Source: CAZFLD01 sp964519835
Lineage (GTDB): Bacteria; Spirochaetota; Spirochaetia; DSM-27196; CAZFLD01
Reading direction: 5' to 3'
Assembly: GCA_964519835.1 (NCBI GenBank)
Contig: CAZFLD010000025.1
Span: 1 to 56,632, forward strand
DNA: 56,632 nt
Position numbers and translations under genes: made by a program. Below the pieces are notes generated by a model that worked only from the letters and a program-made list of their open reading frames with translations, did no database searches and had not been told where the DNA came from. Each line of letters opens with the position of its first letter. The first letter of the stretch is position 1. Positions 8,411-17,706 of this stretch are shown piece by piece.

Positions 8411-11199
8411 AGCTGCAACACTCCTTCGTAGGTAACAATAAACTCACGCGTTCCGTCGCAATCGATATCCGCCTCGACCACGCGGCCGACGGAATCCCTC
8501 GGGGACGGGAATCGGAACAATTCGGTGCCGTCGATGCTGCGTATGACCACGTCGGTACCCTCGACGGACCGGTAGTCAATCGTACCGTCCATATCTCTGT
8601 CCGCGGGGGCCGAATACGGATTGCCGTCGCGCGGCATGTCGACGAGGACCTTGAAGCCCCCATCCAGGATGGTAAGGCGGTCGGTCAGCCGGCCGATCAC
8701 AACGATCCGTGGCCCCTCGCCGGTTTGGATCGGGTAGACGTGGTGGGAGTCGTTTTCCCGGGCCTCCCACAGCTTGGTAATCTGCCCGTCCTCGCCCATG
8801 CGGAACACACCGCCGGTACCGGTGTTGTAGTTTGGGTCGTGATCCCGCCGAAAGTAGACTTCCGTCTCACCGTCGTTGTTGGTGTCGAACTCGAAAAAGA
8901 CCAATCCGCCCTGGGGATCGCCCTCGTAGTGCCGGGAGTGGGGGTGTTTTTCCCCGTCGACGGTCATGACGTTGACAAACACCTCAGCGTCGTTCACCGC
9001 GGTGCCGTCTGAATAGACAAACTCATTCCCGTTCGAAGCGGTGTACATGGATAGGTACAGCCTGTCGTCTCTGGCAATGGAGGTGAGCCCCTGGGCGGGA
9101 ATCGGGTAGAGATAGGCGGTAGACATCGCCGGCGGATCGAGCCCCACCACCGCATCCGGACCGCGAAGGTAGTTTGTTTGCAGCACGGCGTAGAGTCGTC
9201 CGGCAAACCACGCCGGGGGCACAATTCGTACGGCCATATCGTTTCCGTAAAGGAGAGATTTGTCGAAAATGATTCTACCGTCGACCGTGGCGGCCCACAG
9301 GCCTTTTTCGGAATCGCCGTGGCCGGCATAGTAATCCTGGTAGCCGTCGCCGTCTACGTCGACGAAGTATGCCGAGAAGTCGGCAACCCGAGAGAAGCGC
9401 ACGTCGCGTCTTAGAACCAGCTCGGCGTTGTAGACGGCGAGGCGCGAGGCTGTCTTGTCTAAAAAACCCAGCTCGAGCCCGTCGTCGGGAAGATAGTCAC
9501 CAACATACGGCACGGCATACCAGGACGGCACCTGCTTCTCGGCCAGTAGCTCGAGGCGAGCAAAATCGCTCACAAGGGTCGACTCGCAGACCGTTGTGGG
9601 AGTGCCCGGTTGGTAGCTCACGGGCAGACCGTCAAAGGTGGCGACAAGCTCGGTCACCTGTCCTGGTACCACCTCCACGGTGTACGTCGCATTGACGGCG
9701 TTGCCGTCCGCGCCGGCCAGGCCCGGAAACTCGGCAAACACCTCGTGTGTTCCCGGCATCAGGCTGCCGACGACGGGGAGATCGCGTGGCGCGACCTTTG
9801 TGCCGTCGATGTAAAAGTCCGCTCCCGCAGGTTCGGAGAACAGGACCAGTCGCCCCTTTGGCTCATCGTGCTGGGTTAGGACGTACAAGCCGCCCGCGGC
9901 CACAACCAAGACGAGGTCTCCGTTTTCCGTTGGAAGAGCCACGGCTTTCTCTACGGCCACGTCAAAGGCCGTCTCCCACTCTAGCTCGAGGTCCTCCGAC
10001 AGAAGCATTAACACTCTGCCGTCTCTAACCAAGAACTCGGGCCGGCCGTCACCATCGTAGTCTCCGACCGATGCTATGCCGGCTCGGTGGGGCGGGTCGG
10101 ATCCGGTAAACTCCGACAGAACCGTTAGTTCGTCGTCCAGCAACACAAACCGTCCGGATCGATCAAACGCTACAAGGATCCTAAGCTCGTCCCCCAGATG
10201 AAAAAGTGCGACCTCCGCCTGTGTCTCGGGTTCACCAAGAAACCGGGCGATGAGGTCTCCCGAGGATTCACGCAGGGCGAGCTCGGTAGGGCCTCGATAC
10301 AGATCGCTGAATCGTTGAGCAACCGTGAGGAATGCAGGAGCGCCGGCCGGCCGGTTGCCCGGACTATCAACAATGTAGGCGTCGAGTCGTGCCACGCCCT
10401 GCTCCACGATATCGCCGTCGACGGCCTCGGGGCCGATTGGCTCGGAAATCACAAGCTCGCCTTGTGAGTTGAGCACCACCAGGCCGTTCTGGGCGTGTGA
10501 TCCGTCGTAGGCGAGGGGAAACTCTGCGTCGCTACGGTCTCGTGTCACGGCAAAGCTCGAAACCGCCACCATGCCGTCGCCGCCGAGGCTCAGGCCGGTG
10601 GGCACTCCGGCAATGGAGGTGGTCCACGTAGTGGTATCGGCCTGGACCTCGTACACGCCGACGAGCTTGGGCGACACGTGCACGCGAGACGCCGCGTCAA
10701 AGTACACCTTGCCGTCCGCGTAGAATCGTGGGTGGGTGTCGGCCTCGAACATCGCCTGGATCGCAACGTCGCGCACGACACTCCCGTCGCCCCGGGTAAT
10801 TACAATACGTGCGGAACCGGACCGGCGGCCGCCGAATACCAGGTCGTCTTTACCGTCCTCATCAACGTCATCCGCAAAGGCCGGCTCCAACGAACCGTCC
10901 GCCGGGACAAACTCGTCGCGCTTTTGCCCGGTCAGATCGTAGATCTCGACCACGTCTTGGAACATCACGGCAATCTCCGACGACAAGTCTCCCATAAAAT
11001 CACCGACGACAAAGTCTTTGACGTAGTTGTGCTGTTCCACCGACCAGGCCTCATCCAAACCATCGATCGCAGCGGACGTGTACTCGTACACGTCGATGGG
11101 AACGCCGCCGAGAATGCCTGAACTGCGGAGGTCGGGTTGTCCGCACCCCAACAACACCACCACGGCAATCAGCGCCGTGCCAACAACAAGTGCCCTCAT
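8395..11199 (-). CDS. Large lipoprotein paralogue: propeller, PEGA-like domain, propeller
   Basis: This is a 934-residue lipoprotein with the signal VVVLLGC (cysteine near residue 19). The architecture matches the 942-residue neighbour: a first propeller with calcium-loop motifs (DVDEDGKDDLVFG, DYDGDGRPEFLV), a central PEGA-like domain starting GRLVLFSEPAGADFYIDG, and a second propeller (DVDGDGYQDYYAG, DTNNDGETEVYF, DIDCDGTREFIV). Its ATG overlaps the histidine kinase stop as ATGA, with AGGAG at good spacing, so it is coupled to the sensor gene. This arrangement suggests that the sensor and the lipoproteins act on the same signal, either as ligand detectors or as outputs. No enzyme motif is visible. 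Confidence 0.75.
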   Translation of the reverse strand: MRALVVGTALIAVVVLLGCGQPDLRSSGILGGVPIDVYEYTSAAIDGLDEAWSVEQHNYVKDFVVGDFMGDLSSEIAVMFQDVVEIYDLTGQKRDEFVPADGSLEPAFADDVDEDGKDDLVFGGRRSGSARIVITRGDGSVVRDVAIQAMFEADTHPRFYADGKVYFDAASRVHVSPKLVGVYEVQADTTTWTTSIAGVPTGLSLGGDGMVAVSSFAVTRDRSDAEFPLAYDGSHAQNGLVVLNSQGELVISEPIGPEAVDGDIVEQGVARLDAYIVDSPGNRPAGAPAFLTVAQRFSDLYRGPTELALRESSGDLIARFLGEPETQAEVALFHLGDELRILVAFDRSGRFVLLDDELTVLSEFTGSDPPHRAGIASVGDYDGDGRPEFLVRDGRVLMLLSEDLELEWETAFDVAVEKAVALPTENGDLVLVVAAGGLYVLTQHDEPKGRLVLFSEPAGADFYIDGTKVAPRDLPVVGSLMPGTHEVFAEFPGLAGADGNAVNATYTVEVVPGQVTELVATFDGLPVSYQPGTPTTVCESTLVSDFARLELLAEKQVPSWYAVPYVGDYLPDDGLELGFLDKTASRLAVYNAELVLRRDVRFSRVADFSAYFVDVDGDGYQDYYAGHGDSEKGLWAATVDGRIIFDKSLLYGNDMAVRIVPPAWFAGRLYAVLQTNYLRGPDAVVGLDPPAMSTAYLYPIPAQGLTSIARDDRLYLSMYTASNGNEFVYSDGTAVNDAEVFVNVMTVDGEKHPHSRHYEGDPQGGLVFFEFDTNNDGETEVYFRRDHDPNYNTGTGGVFRMGEDGQITKLWEARENDSHHVYPIQTGEGPRIVVIGRLTDRLTILDGGFKVLVDMPRDGNPYSAPADRDMDGTIDYRSVEGTDVVIRSIDGTELFRFPSPRDSVGRVVEADIDCDGTREFIVTYEGVLQLWGNR

Positions 11200-12563
11200 A
11201 GAGTCTCCTTCAGAGCGGGATTTTCCGGGATTGTTATGGCGACCACGGTCCTGTCACCCGCAGAGGCATCGAACTCTATCGAGCCTCCGTAACCTTGAAC
11301 AATCGATCGACACAGGGAAAGACCAACACCGATTCCACCTCTGTCCGCCTTGGTGGAGTAAAACGGGTCAAAGACAACGCTGAGGCGGTCTTTGTCCGGC
11401 CCCGGACCGGAGTCGCTAACCAGCACCCTCACCCGCCCACTGCGCGTTCGCGCGCGTATGGTCACGTCGCCGCTTTCACCGACGGCTTCGAAGGCGTTCT
11501 TCAAGACGTTACTGACCACCGTGTATAGATCAACAGGATGGCAATAGACTCCGACGTTTTGGGGCACATCGATTGTCAGCTCAACCGCCTGGCCGCGGAT
11601 TGGTCGGAGTGCCGAGACGCAGGTCGTGACGGTCTCCGCCACGCTTACCTCGCGTCTGACAATCTGGTCGACGCCAAACATCTCCCGCAACCGTCCCACA
11701 ACGGCCTGGAGTCGTTCGAGGCCGGCGGCGAAGCTCTCGAGAATGTCTTGGCTGTCGGCAACCTCCTCGGATAGGCGGCCTACCACCGCCATGTCGCCGT
11801 CCTCTTGCTCGTGGCTCTCTTGGGTATAGCGGAGAATCGCTTCGAAATGTTGGACCAAAAAGTCAAGGTTGCCCCGCATAAACGTGAGTGGATTGTTGAC
11901 CTCGTGGGCAATACCCGCCGCAACAATCGCAAGGATTTGTCGTTGCCTGTCGTCCATGAGTTGCGCGCCCATCAGCGCCAGCTTTTTATTGAGGCGATCG
12001 GCCTCCGTGCGGGCCAGCTCCGCCACCTCTCGCTCGCGACGGTTGCGCACCAAGAGAAAGACCAACGCGGAAACGGTAGTCGCAAGAACGGCCGTCATCG
12101 CAACCATAAGTCCTTGAAAATCCGAGGGCAAACGTAGGAGCACCACGTGAATAGTCACCACACTCACGGCGACGGTCGCAAAGGCGCCTACGCTGCCAAC
12201 GGCCGCACCAAGGCCCACTGCCGTAAACACGTTTGAAACGACCGTCACCAAAAACGCGACCTGGATAAATCGAAAGTCGAGAAACAGCGGATACACGGAC
12301 CACGCCTCAAAAGCAATTCCCAAGAGAACCGCCAGGGCGTACCCAGTCACATAAGCCGCCGGCACGCGCTTTAGATCGAGGAGGACCAATGCAATCGCCA
12401 GGCCAATTGCGGTCGGCACCAACACCGGCACATAGTTGGGTAGGGCGAGGGTGGCAAAGACAATCTTGGCCGCGCCGGAGGCAATCCGCATAATAAGGAT
12501 AACGCGGAGCACCGGTTGGGCGGCGGTGTCAGTCGGTTGACTCAGCCGATCCTTGAGCTTCAT
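11196..12563 (-). CDS. Membrane-bound sensor histidine kinase
   Basis: This is a 455-residue histidine kinase. The N-terminal 175 residues are six or seven hydrophobic helices with no large periplasmic domain, followed by a coiled linker. The dimerisation box is IAHEVNNPLTF with phospho-acceptor His220, the NtrB-like form. The ATPase part shows the N-box (NVLKNAFEA), G1 (DSGPG), F-box (FDPFYSTK) and G2 (GVGLSL). It lies between its presumed partner, the sigma-54 response regulator upstream (35-base overlap), and the propeller lipoproteins downstream (4-base ATGA overlap). It would phosphorylate the regulator on Asp49. The signal probably enters through the membrane helices; what is sensed cannot be told from sequence. 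Confidence 0.9.
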   Translation of the reverse strand: MKLKDRLSQPTDTAAQPVLRVILIMRIASGAAKIVFATLALPNYVPVLVPTAIGLAIALVLLDLKRVPAAYVTGYALAVLLGIAFEAWSVYPLFLDFRFIQVAFLVTVVSNVFTAVGLGAAVGSVGAFATVAVSVVTIHVVLLRLPSDFQGLMVAMTAVLATTVSALVFLLVRNRREREVAELARTEADRLNKKLALMGAQLMDDRQRQILAIVAAGIAHEVNNPLTFMRGNLDFLVQHFEAILRYTQESHEQEDGDMAVVGRLSEEVADSQDILESFAAGLERLQAVVGRLREMFGVDQIVRREVSVAETVTTCVSALRPIRGQAVELTIDVPQNVGVYCHPVDLYTVVSNVLKNAFEAVGESGDVTIRARTRSGRVRVLVSDSGPGPDKDRLSVVFDPFYSTKADRGGIGVGLSLCRSIVQGYGGSIEFDASAGDRTVVAITIPENPALKETL

Positions 12564-14010
12564 CGTATTCTCGCAGCTTGTTTTTTAGGCCCTGTCGGCT
12601 CATTCCCAAACGAGCCGCCGTGCGAGAGATATTTCCCGCCTCTTGAGCCATCACCCCTTCGATTACCGCCCGCCGCGCACTTTCGAGCTCCGCCTGCAAG
12701 TCCACTGCCTGTCCTGGAATTGGGCCCTGCACGAGGTAGCTCGTGGCGGCGACACCATCGTCTTCGACCGGGGTATCGACGTCGTGTTGGTTTGTTCCTC
12801 TCACCGCAACGGCCATCGCAGCCGCCGTGATCGCGTTGGAACCTCGATCGGACAGCACGGGATGGGTGACGAGGAGGCGATCGAATACGTTTTGTAGCTC
12901 ACGTACGTTGCCGGGATAGCGGTGTTCAACAAGGACACGTTTCGCGCCGTCGTCCATCTCGGGCACGGTCAAACCGCGGGCCGCCGCGATCCGTTCCAGA
13001 ATCTCCGGAACATCCTCGGGTCGCTTCCGGAGGGGAGGGAGATGGATTTGGAAGGAGCTGATGCGGTAGTAGAGATCTTCCCGAAATGTGCCCCTCGAGA
13101 CTTCGAGGCGTAGGTTCTTGTTGGTGGCCGAGATAATTCGAATGTCGACCCGCCGCTCTTGGGCGGCTCCCACCGGGATGTAGGTCCCGAACTGAATAAG
13201 CCGGAGCAGCTTTGGTTGCAGGGACAGCGGAAGATCCCCAATCTCGTCCAGAAACAAAGCACCGCCTGCCGCCGAATCCACTAGACCCGGCTTTTTGGCG
13301 TCGGCACCGGTAAACGCACCTTTTACGTAGCCAAAGAGCTCGCTCTCGAGAAGGCTCTCCTGAATTGCTGAACAGTTGATGGGAAGGAAAACTTGATCGC
13401 GCCGGGAGGAGAACGCGTGTACCGCCCGAGCGAGCAGCTCCTTGCCTGTGCCGGTCTCTCCAGAGATCAAAACCGGCGAGTCGGAGGCGCCGTACAGTTG
13501 AGCCAGCTCCTTCACCCGCTTGATTCCCGGATTCCGCCCCGCAAACACGTCGAAAATCGGCTGGTTCCCGGCACGGAGGATACGGTTCTCTTCCGCCAAC
13601 AGCCGGTTCTGAACGCGAAGCTGCTCTTGGAGCTTGCTGTTGGCCCGTTGCAGCTCGAGGTGTTCGACGGCTCGGTGCACGTGCTGAAGCAGGACGTGGG
13701 GTGAGAACGGCTTTACGACATATTTGTAGAGAAGATTGGAGTTTACCGCATCAATCAGGTCGTCTGAGTCGGTATAAGCTGAAATGACAATCGCGACGAA
13801 GTCGCTATGACGGGCGCGGAGCGCACGGACAAGCTCGAGTCCCGTCATTGCCGGCATCTTTTGGTCGGTTACGACGACATCAAACGGCTCCGTCGCCCAG
13901 GCGCTCAGGGCCTCCGTAGGCTGCACAAAGACACAAACGTCGTAGTCTTTGAGTACTCGAGCAACGTACTTGGCGTTCTCTTGGACGTCGTCAACTATGC
14001 AGATCCGCAC
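12529..14010 (-). CDS. NtrC-family sigma-54 response regulator
   Basis: This is a 493-residue activator with the full NtrC layout. The receiver domain is residues 1-120 (acidic pair DD at 7-8, phospho-acceptor Asp49, Lys100 in VVKPF). The AAA+ domain follows, with Walker A GETGTGKE near 184-191, the sigma-54 contact loop GAFTGA at 231-236 and a GGALFLDEIGDL Walker B. A C-terminal Fis-type helix-turn-helix (NISRTAARLGMSRQGLKNKL) ends the protein. All residues needed for phosphorylation-controlled activation of sigma-54 RNA polymerase are present. The start is GTG; the ribosome site is weak. It is first in the array, so it may control the downstream genes, but I found no convincing -24/-12 promoter near 14011-14173. 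Confidence 0.92.
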   Translation of the reverse strand: MRICIVDDVQENAKYVARVLKDYDVCVFVQPTEALSAWATEPFDVVVTDQKMPAMTGLELVRALRARHSDFVAIVISAYTDSDDLIDAVNSNLLYKYVVKPFSPHVLLQHVHRAVEHLELQRANSKLQEQLRVQNRLLAEENRILRAGNQPIFDVFAGRNPGIKRVKELAQLYGASDSPVLISGETGTGKELLARAVHAFSSRRDQVFLPINCSAIQESLLESELFGYVKGAFTGADAKKPGLVDSAAGGALFLDEIGDLPLSLQPKLLRLIQFGTYIPVGAAQERRVDIRIISATNKNLRLEVSRGTFREDLYYRISSFQIHLPPLRKRPEDVPEILERIAAARGLTVPEMDDGAKRVLVEHRYPGNVRELQNVFDRLLVTHPVLSDRGSNAITAAAMAVAVRGTNQHDVDTPVEDDGVAATSYLVQGPIPGQAVDLQAELESARRAVIEGVMAQEAGNISRTAARLGMSRQGLKNKLREYDEAQGSAESTD

Positions 14011-14173
14011 GGGGAAGCGCCTATATGAGCCGTTTTGGTGTATTCATTATGAGATGATCCGTAATGATAACCTATCAATCCCCATCCGTCGAGTGGTTGA
14101 CCTGTGCCACAGAGCGCCACGTTGACGGGAGTACGGTGGTACGTGTCGTTGCGGAGCAGAATCAGTATCTTTT
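14011..14173. promoter_or_regulatory. Divergent intergenic region between response regulator and kinase operon
   Basis: These 163 bases separate the divergent response regulator and Ser/Thr kinase genes and must carry the promoters for both long transcription units. The half nearest the regulator is AT-rich. A GTGGCAC element (minus strand, near 14110) resembles the -24 half of a sigma-54 promoter, but the -12 half is missing. No strong sigma-70 pair stands out. Confidence 0.4.
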
Positions 14174-16036
14174 ATGGAGGTCGTGAATGCTGTCATTGGC
14201 CAGGATCGATATAGGATAATTCGCGGCATCGGCCGCGGTGGAACGGCGGATGTGTTCGAGGCCTTCGACCAGAGCCTGCACCGCTCCGTCGCGATCAAAA
14301 TCTTCCACGAGCGCTTTGTCCGCGACGGCTCTCTGCTGTCCCGATTGCGACGAGAAATCTCCGTAGTGCGGATGGTTTCCTCGCCCTACGTGGTGGCGGT
14401 ATACGCATTCTACGAAGAGGAATCGCGGGCCTACCTGGTGATGGAGTTGATGAGGGCTGGTGATCTCTTTTCGCTTCTCAAAGACGCCGGCCGTATGGCA
14501 CCCGCCGCGGTTGAGTCACTCGCGCAGGACATGCTTTATGGTCTGGCGGACGCACACGATCAAGGTATCATCCATCGGGACATCAAGCCGAGGAACATCC
14601 TGTTTGCGGAGTCGGGCACGGCAAAACTGTCGGACTTTGGCCTCGCACGCTCGGTTAGCGTCGCCGGATTGGCGGAGCAAGGACACCTGGTAGGTACCCC
14701 TGAGTACATGGCGCCGGAATCCATCGTTTCCGGGCTGTGGGATGCACGGAGCGACCTGTACGGCATCGGCTGCACCCTGTTTGAGTGCTTGACCGGCCGA
14801 TCACCGTTTTGTGCCAACGACGCCGCCTCCATCATGCGGCTCCACGCCGAGGCACCCGTCCCACCCGTGGACGAGGCGACGGCGGAGTCCCATCCGAAGC
14901 TTGTCGAGCTTATCGCGCGCTTGCTTAGTAAAGATCCCAACGATCGACCCCAGACAAGCCGAGAGGCACTGCAAATTCTCGAGGGCGCGGCACCCCGCGT
15001 AGACGTACATGGCGGCGACCAGATTCATTGCCACAGCTGCGGCGCGCCCTTGTCGGCGGACTATCCGTGGTGTTTTGCGTGTGGCGAATCACGACTTCCC
15101 GTGAGCGGGAGCAAAAAGGGAGGAGTGCTGGTGCTCGTGACCGGACCGGGAAAGAGCGGCGAGAAACTGGACAGTGACCTCCGCGACCGGTGTGTGGAAA
15201 TCGCAGGTGACAGCGGGCTGGACACCCACGGGCTCAAGCAACAGGTGCCGCGCCTGCCGTTTATTCTTGCGGCGCGCCTCGAAAACGGGGGCGCGGTGCG
15301 GCTGTCCCACGAGTTGAGTCGCGCCGGGATCCATGCCCAGGTAATCGGAGCCAACGGTACGCCAAAACGCGTGGTAGCGGCGCAGATCGTAAAGAAGTCG
15401 ATGACGATGGCTCCACGCTTCTACGCGGTGTTTGCAGGCATGTCCGGCGGCTTTTTCCACTTTATCCTGCGGATCCCGGCGGTGGCGATTGTCACTACAA
15501 TCGGCGCGGTTCTCCTCGGTGTCCCGCTGGTCACCACGGCGGCCTACCTACGTCCGGTAGCGCGGGCAACGTCCAAGGAACCGCGTGTGTCGCCGGCCGT
15601 TAAAGAGGTTCTTGCGGGTGCAACAAACCCGCTGGTTCACGCCCGGATGCGCGCGATTTGCAGCGCCGTATACGCCGTTCGGCAGGTGGTCTCCGGGGAC
15701 ACGCGGTTTACCGAATCGGAGATCCGCCTTGTTTATGAGTGGACGGAGGCCGCACTTACCAAGGCGGCAAATCTGTCGTTGGCGATAGAAGAGCTAACGG
15801 AGGCGCGGACACTTGCCGCCGAGGCCGGGGATGACGGAGAAGTTCGGCGCGTAGATGCCGTACAGAATCGCGTCTTCGAGAGCATAGGTCGAACGGCACT
15901 CGAAATCCACGAGTACGCGGGCAGACTCGCGCAGGTGTACGTCAAAAGCTTGAGTCCCACGATAGGAGACCTACAAACAACGGTAAAGCGGCTCGAAGAG
16001 GAGCACGCCGCGTGGCGTGAGCTCGACACCGTATAG
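14174..16036 (+). CDS. Ser/Thr protein kinase with zinc ribbon and membrane segment
   Basis: This is a 620-residue Hanks-type kinase. It has the Gly loop GIGRGGTADV, ATP-binding Lys42, the catalytic loop HRDIKPRN (134-141), DFG at 154-156 and a GTPEYMAPE activation-segment end, so it should be active. A zinc ribbon follows with Cys286, 289, 300 and 303. A Gly/Lys-rich linker and an alpha/beta stretch lead to a strongly hydrophobic region at about 428-458 that is likely membrane-inserted, then a helical C-terminus. It is 8 bases upstream of the second kinase and shares its architecture. The ATG at 14174 lacks a clear Shine-Dalgarno; the in-frame GTG at 14183 follows GGAGG closely and is an alternative. 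Substrates are unknown; the neighbouring kinase-like protein is a natural candidate. Confidence 0.88.
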   Translation: MEVVNAVIGQDRYRIIRGIGRGGTADVFEAFDQSLHRSVAIKIFHERFVRDGSLLSRLRREISVVRMVSSPYVVAVYAFYEEESRAYLVMELMRAGDLFSLLKDAGRMAPAAVESLAQDMLYGLADAHDQGIIHRDIKPRNILFAESGTAKLSDFGLARSVSVAGLAEQGHLVGTPEYMAPESIVSGLWDARSDLYGIGCTLFECLTGRSPFCANDAASIMRLHAEAPVPPVDEATAESHPKLVELIARLLSKDPNDRPQTSREALQILEGAAPRVDVHGGDQIHCHSCGAPLSADYPWCFACGESRLPVSGSKKGGVLVLVTGPGKSGEKLDSDLRDRCVEIAGDSGLDTHGLKQQVPRLPFILAARLENGGAVRLSHELSRAGIHAQVIGANGTPKRVVAAQIVKKSMTMAPRFYAVFAGMSGGFFHFILRIPAVAIVTTIGAVLLGVPLVTTAAYLRPVARATSKEPRVSPAVKEVLAGATNPLVHARMRAICSAVYAVRQVVSGDTRFTESEIRLVYEWTEAALTKAANLSLAIEELTEARTLAAEAGDDGEVRRVDAVQNRVFESIGRTALEIHEYAGRLAQVYVKSLSPTIGDLQTTVKRLEEEHAAWRELDTV

Positions 16037-16044
16037 GAACGTAT

Positions 16045-17688
16045 ATGCTCGAAATCGTAGACGTGCTCAAGCGGGGCGACACGGCGGATCTCTATTTGGC
16101 GCACGATAAAGGGACCCGGGTGGTGCTCAAGCTGCTGCACGACTACCTGGCCGGTGACCCCATCGTATCCGCCCGCTTCGAGCGAGAGGCTCGAGCATTG
16201 GCACGCCTTTACCACCCGGCCATTGTGCGCGTTTTGGATGTGACCGAGCACGAGGATCGACCCGGGATCGTCATGGAGTATTTGGCCGGAGGAGCGCTTG
16301 CCGATCACACCGTCGAGACGATGGATGCTCAGGAGGTGCTTCTTCGGATCGCTCCCGCGTTGGACATGCTTCATGCATCGGGCATCGTTCACCGAGACAT
16401 TCGGCCCAACCACATCGTCTTCGACACCGCCGGGAATCCCAAGCTCGTCGACCTTGGCGCCGCCTCCGTAAAAGACCTGGCGGGCCTAACACGGTCGTCG
16501 GTGCACGCGATGCAATCGGGTTTTCTGGACCCGTACACGTGGGGGCGCGGGACCACCGACGGAACGGTCGACATCTACGGCCTCGGGGCATCTGTGTTCG
16601 CCTGTGTGATGGGCGAGCCACCCTCAATGTCGCCGTTTGCCGGTGGTACACGACGAATCTCACAGGCCGATGAACGGCGACTGACCCAACTCGTAGGAGA
16701 AACCTGCGCGGAGGTCCTCATCGCCATGCTGGATGACCCCACTAGGCGGCCCCGTAGCGGCGCCGAAGTTGTCGCCTGGCTACGAGGTGGACGGCGTCCG
16801 GCCGGGCGGGACTTTGGTGAGTGTATTTACTGCGGTGCACACGCCTCCGCCGAGTCGCCGATCTGCCTCAGCTGTGGTCGGCCTCCCATCACAATCAAAA
16901 AAGACCCGACCGGCGAGTTTTTGCTGCTAAAGAGAATCTCGGAGGAGCAGGAAATTCTTGCGCCGTTTATCAGGCGCTTGAGACTCCTTAGCAACAACTC
17001 AAGCCTCAAGGTCCACTTCCTCACGGAGGATAGCCGGCTGTATTCTCGGACGGAGCGGCTCACCGGAACGCGACTGCCGGTTCCCATCGTCGACTCGCTG
17101 GCAAAGGAATCGGTCACGGCTTTGATCGAGACTCTGGAGCAGCCCGACCCACGCCGGATTCACATCGAGCGCGTGCCCATGCGGCGCCGCAACCGGCACA
17201 AGCGGGAGGCGCTTATCACAATCGCGCCGTCCTCCCGTCAGTCACCCGAGGCCATTCAAGCGCTACACAAGGTTATCGACTTTACCACGACGGCCGACAA
17301 CAACCGGTTGACCATGGAGTGTCGGCAGGCGCTCGCAATTGCCGCAGGCAGGTTGGCCGGAGACGGCGCCACACGAGAGATCTTCTCTACCGATACAATG
17401 GAGCGGATTTGGCGGTCGATTGCCGAGGTGACCCACGCCGTCGAGACCACGGAGCGCTTTTTGGCCACGGCCGACCTCAGGAGCGCCTACGACAAGGCGG
17501 ACAACAAGATCTTCCGGGCGTACGACGGCGCTCGACACGCCGCCGCTGCCGCGCGGGCCGGCATCGTCGAGGTGTGTCGCGCCCTGGAGGCGATGACGCC
17601 CGCCTCTGTCGCGGTTGATCTGCCGGCCATCGAAGCGAAGCTGGGCACGGTGATGGCGGACGTTGACCGAGCAGCCGTGCGAGCTTAG
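16045..17688 (+). CDS. Atypical Ser/Thr kinase or pseudokinase with zinc ribbon
   Basis: This 547-residue protein has a kinase fold with altered key motifs. The Gly loop has lost its first glycine (LKRGDTADLYLA). Lys29 is kept. The catalytic loop reads HRDIRPNHIVF, so HRD (116-118) stays but the usual Lys is Arg120 and the metal-binding Asn position is His123. DFG is DLG (136-138), and no APE motif is seen. A zinc ribbon follows (Cys260, 263, 274, 277), then a soluble C-terminal region with a basic patch (MRRRNRHKRE) and a helical end. No membrane segment is apparent, unlike its neighbour. AGGAA precedes the ATG. Weak kinase activity or a scaffold/regulatory role are both possible; it likely pairs with the upstream kinase. 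Confidence 0.8.
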   Translation: MLEIVDVLKRGDTADLYLAHDKGTRVVLKLLHDYLAGDPIVSARFEREARALARLYHPAIVRVLDVTEHEDRPGIVMEYLAGGALADHTVETMDAQEVLLRIAPALDMLHASGIVHRDIRPNHIVFDTAGNPKLVDLGAASVKDLAGLTRSSVHAMQSGFLDPYTWGRGTTDGTVDIYGLGASVFACVMGEPPSMSPFAGGTRRISQADERRLTQLVGETCAEVLIAMLDDPTRRPRSGAEVVAWLRGGRRPAGRDFGECIYCGAHASAESPICLSCGRPPITIKKDPTGEFLLLKRISEEQEILAPFIRRLRLLSNNSSLKVHFLTEDSRLYSRTERLTGTRLPVPIVDSLAKESVTALIETLEQPDPRRIHIERVPMRRRNRHKREALITIAPSSRQSPEAIQALHKVIDFTTTADNNRLTMECRQALAIAAGRLAGDGATREIFSTDTMERIWRSIAEVTHAVETTERFLATADLRSAYDKADNKIFRAYDGARHAAAAARAGIVEVCRALEAMTPASVAVDLPAIEAKLGTVMADVDRAAVRA

Positions 17689-17706
17689 AATTCAGAGAGG
17701 ACGCTG

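Noticed and set aside
4023..11199. Idea that the lipoproteins are multiheme cytochromes because of resB/ccsA downstream
   Set aside because: None of the three proteins contains a CxxCH motif, and each has only one or a few scattered cysteines.
14090..14125. Possible sigma-54 promoter (GTGGCAC on the minus strand)
   Set aside because: The -12 TTGC element is missing at the required spacing.
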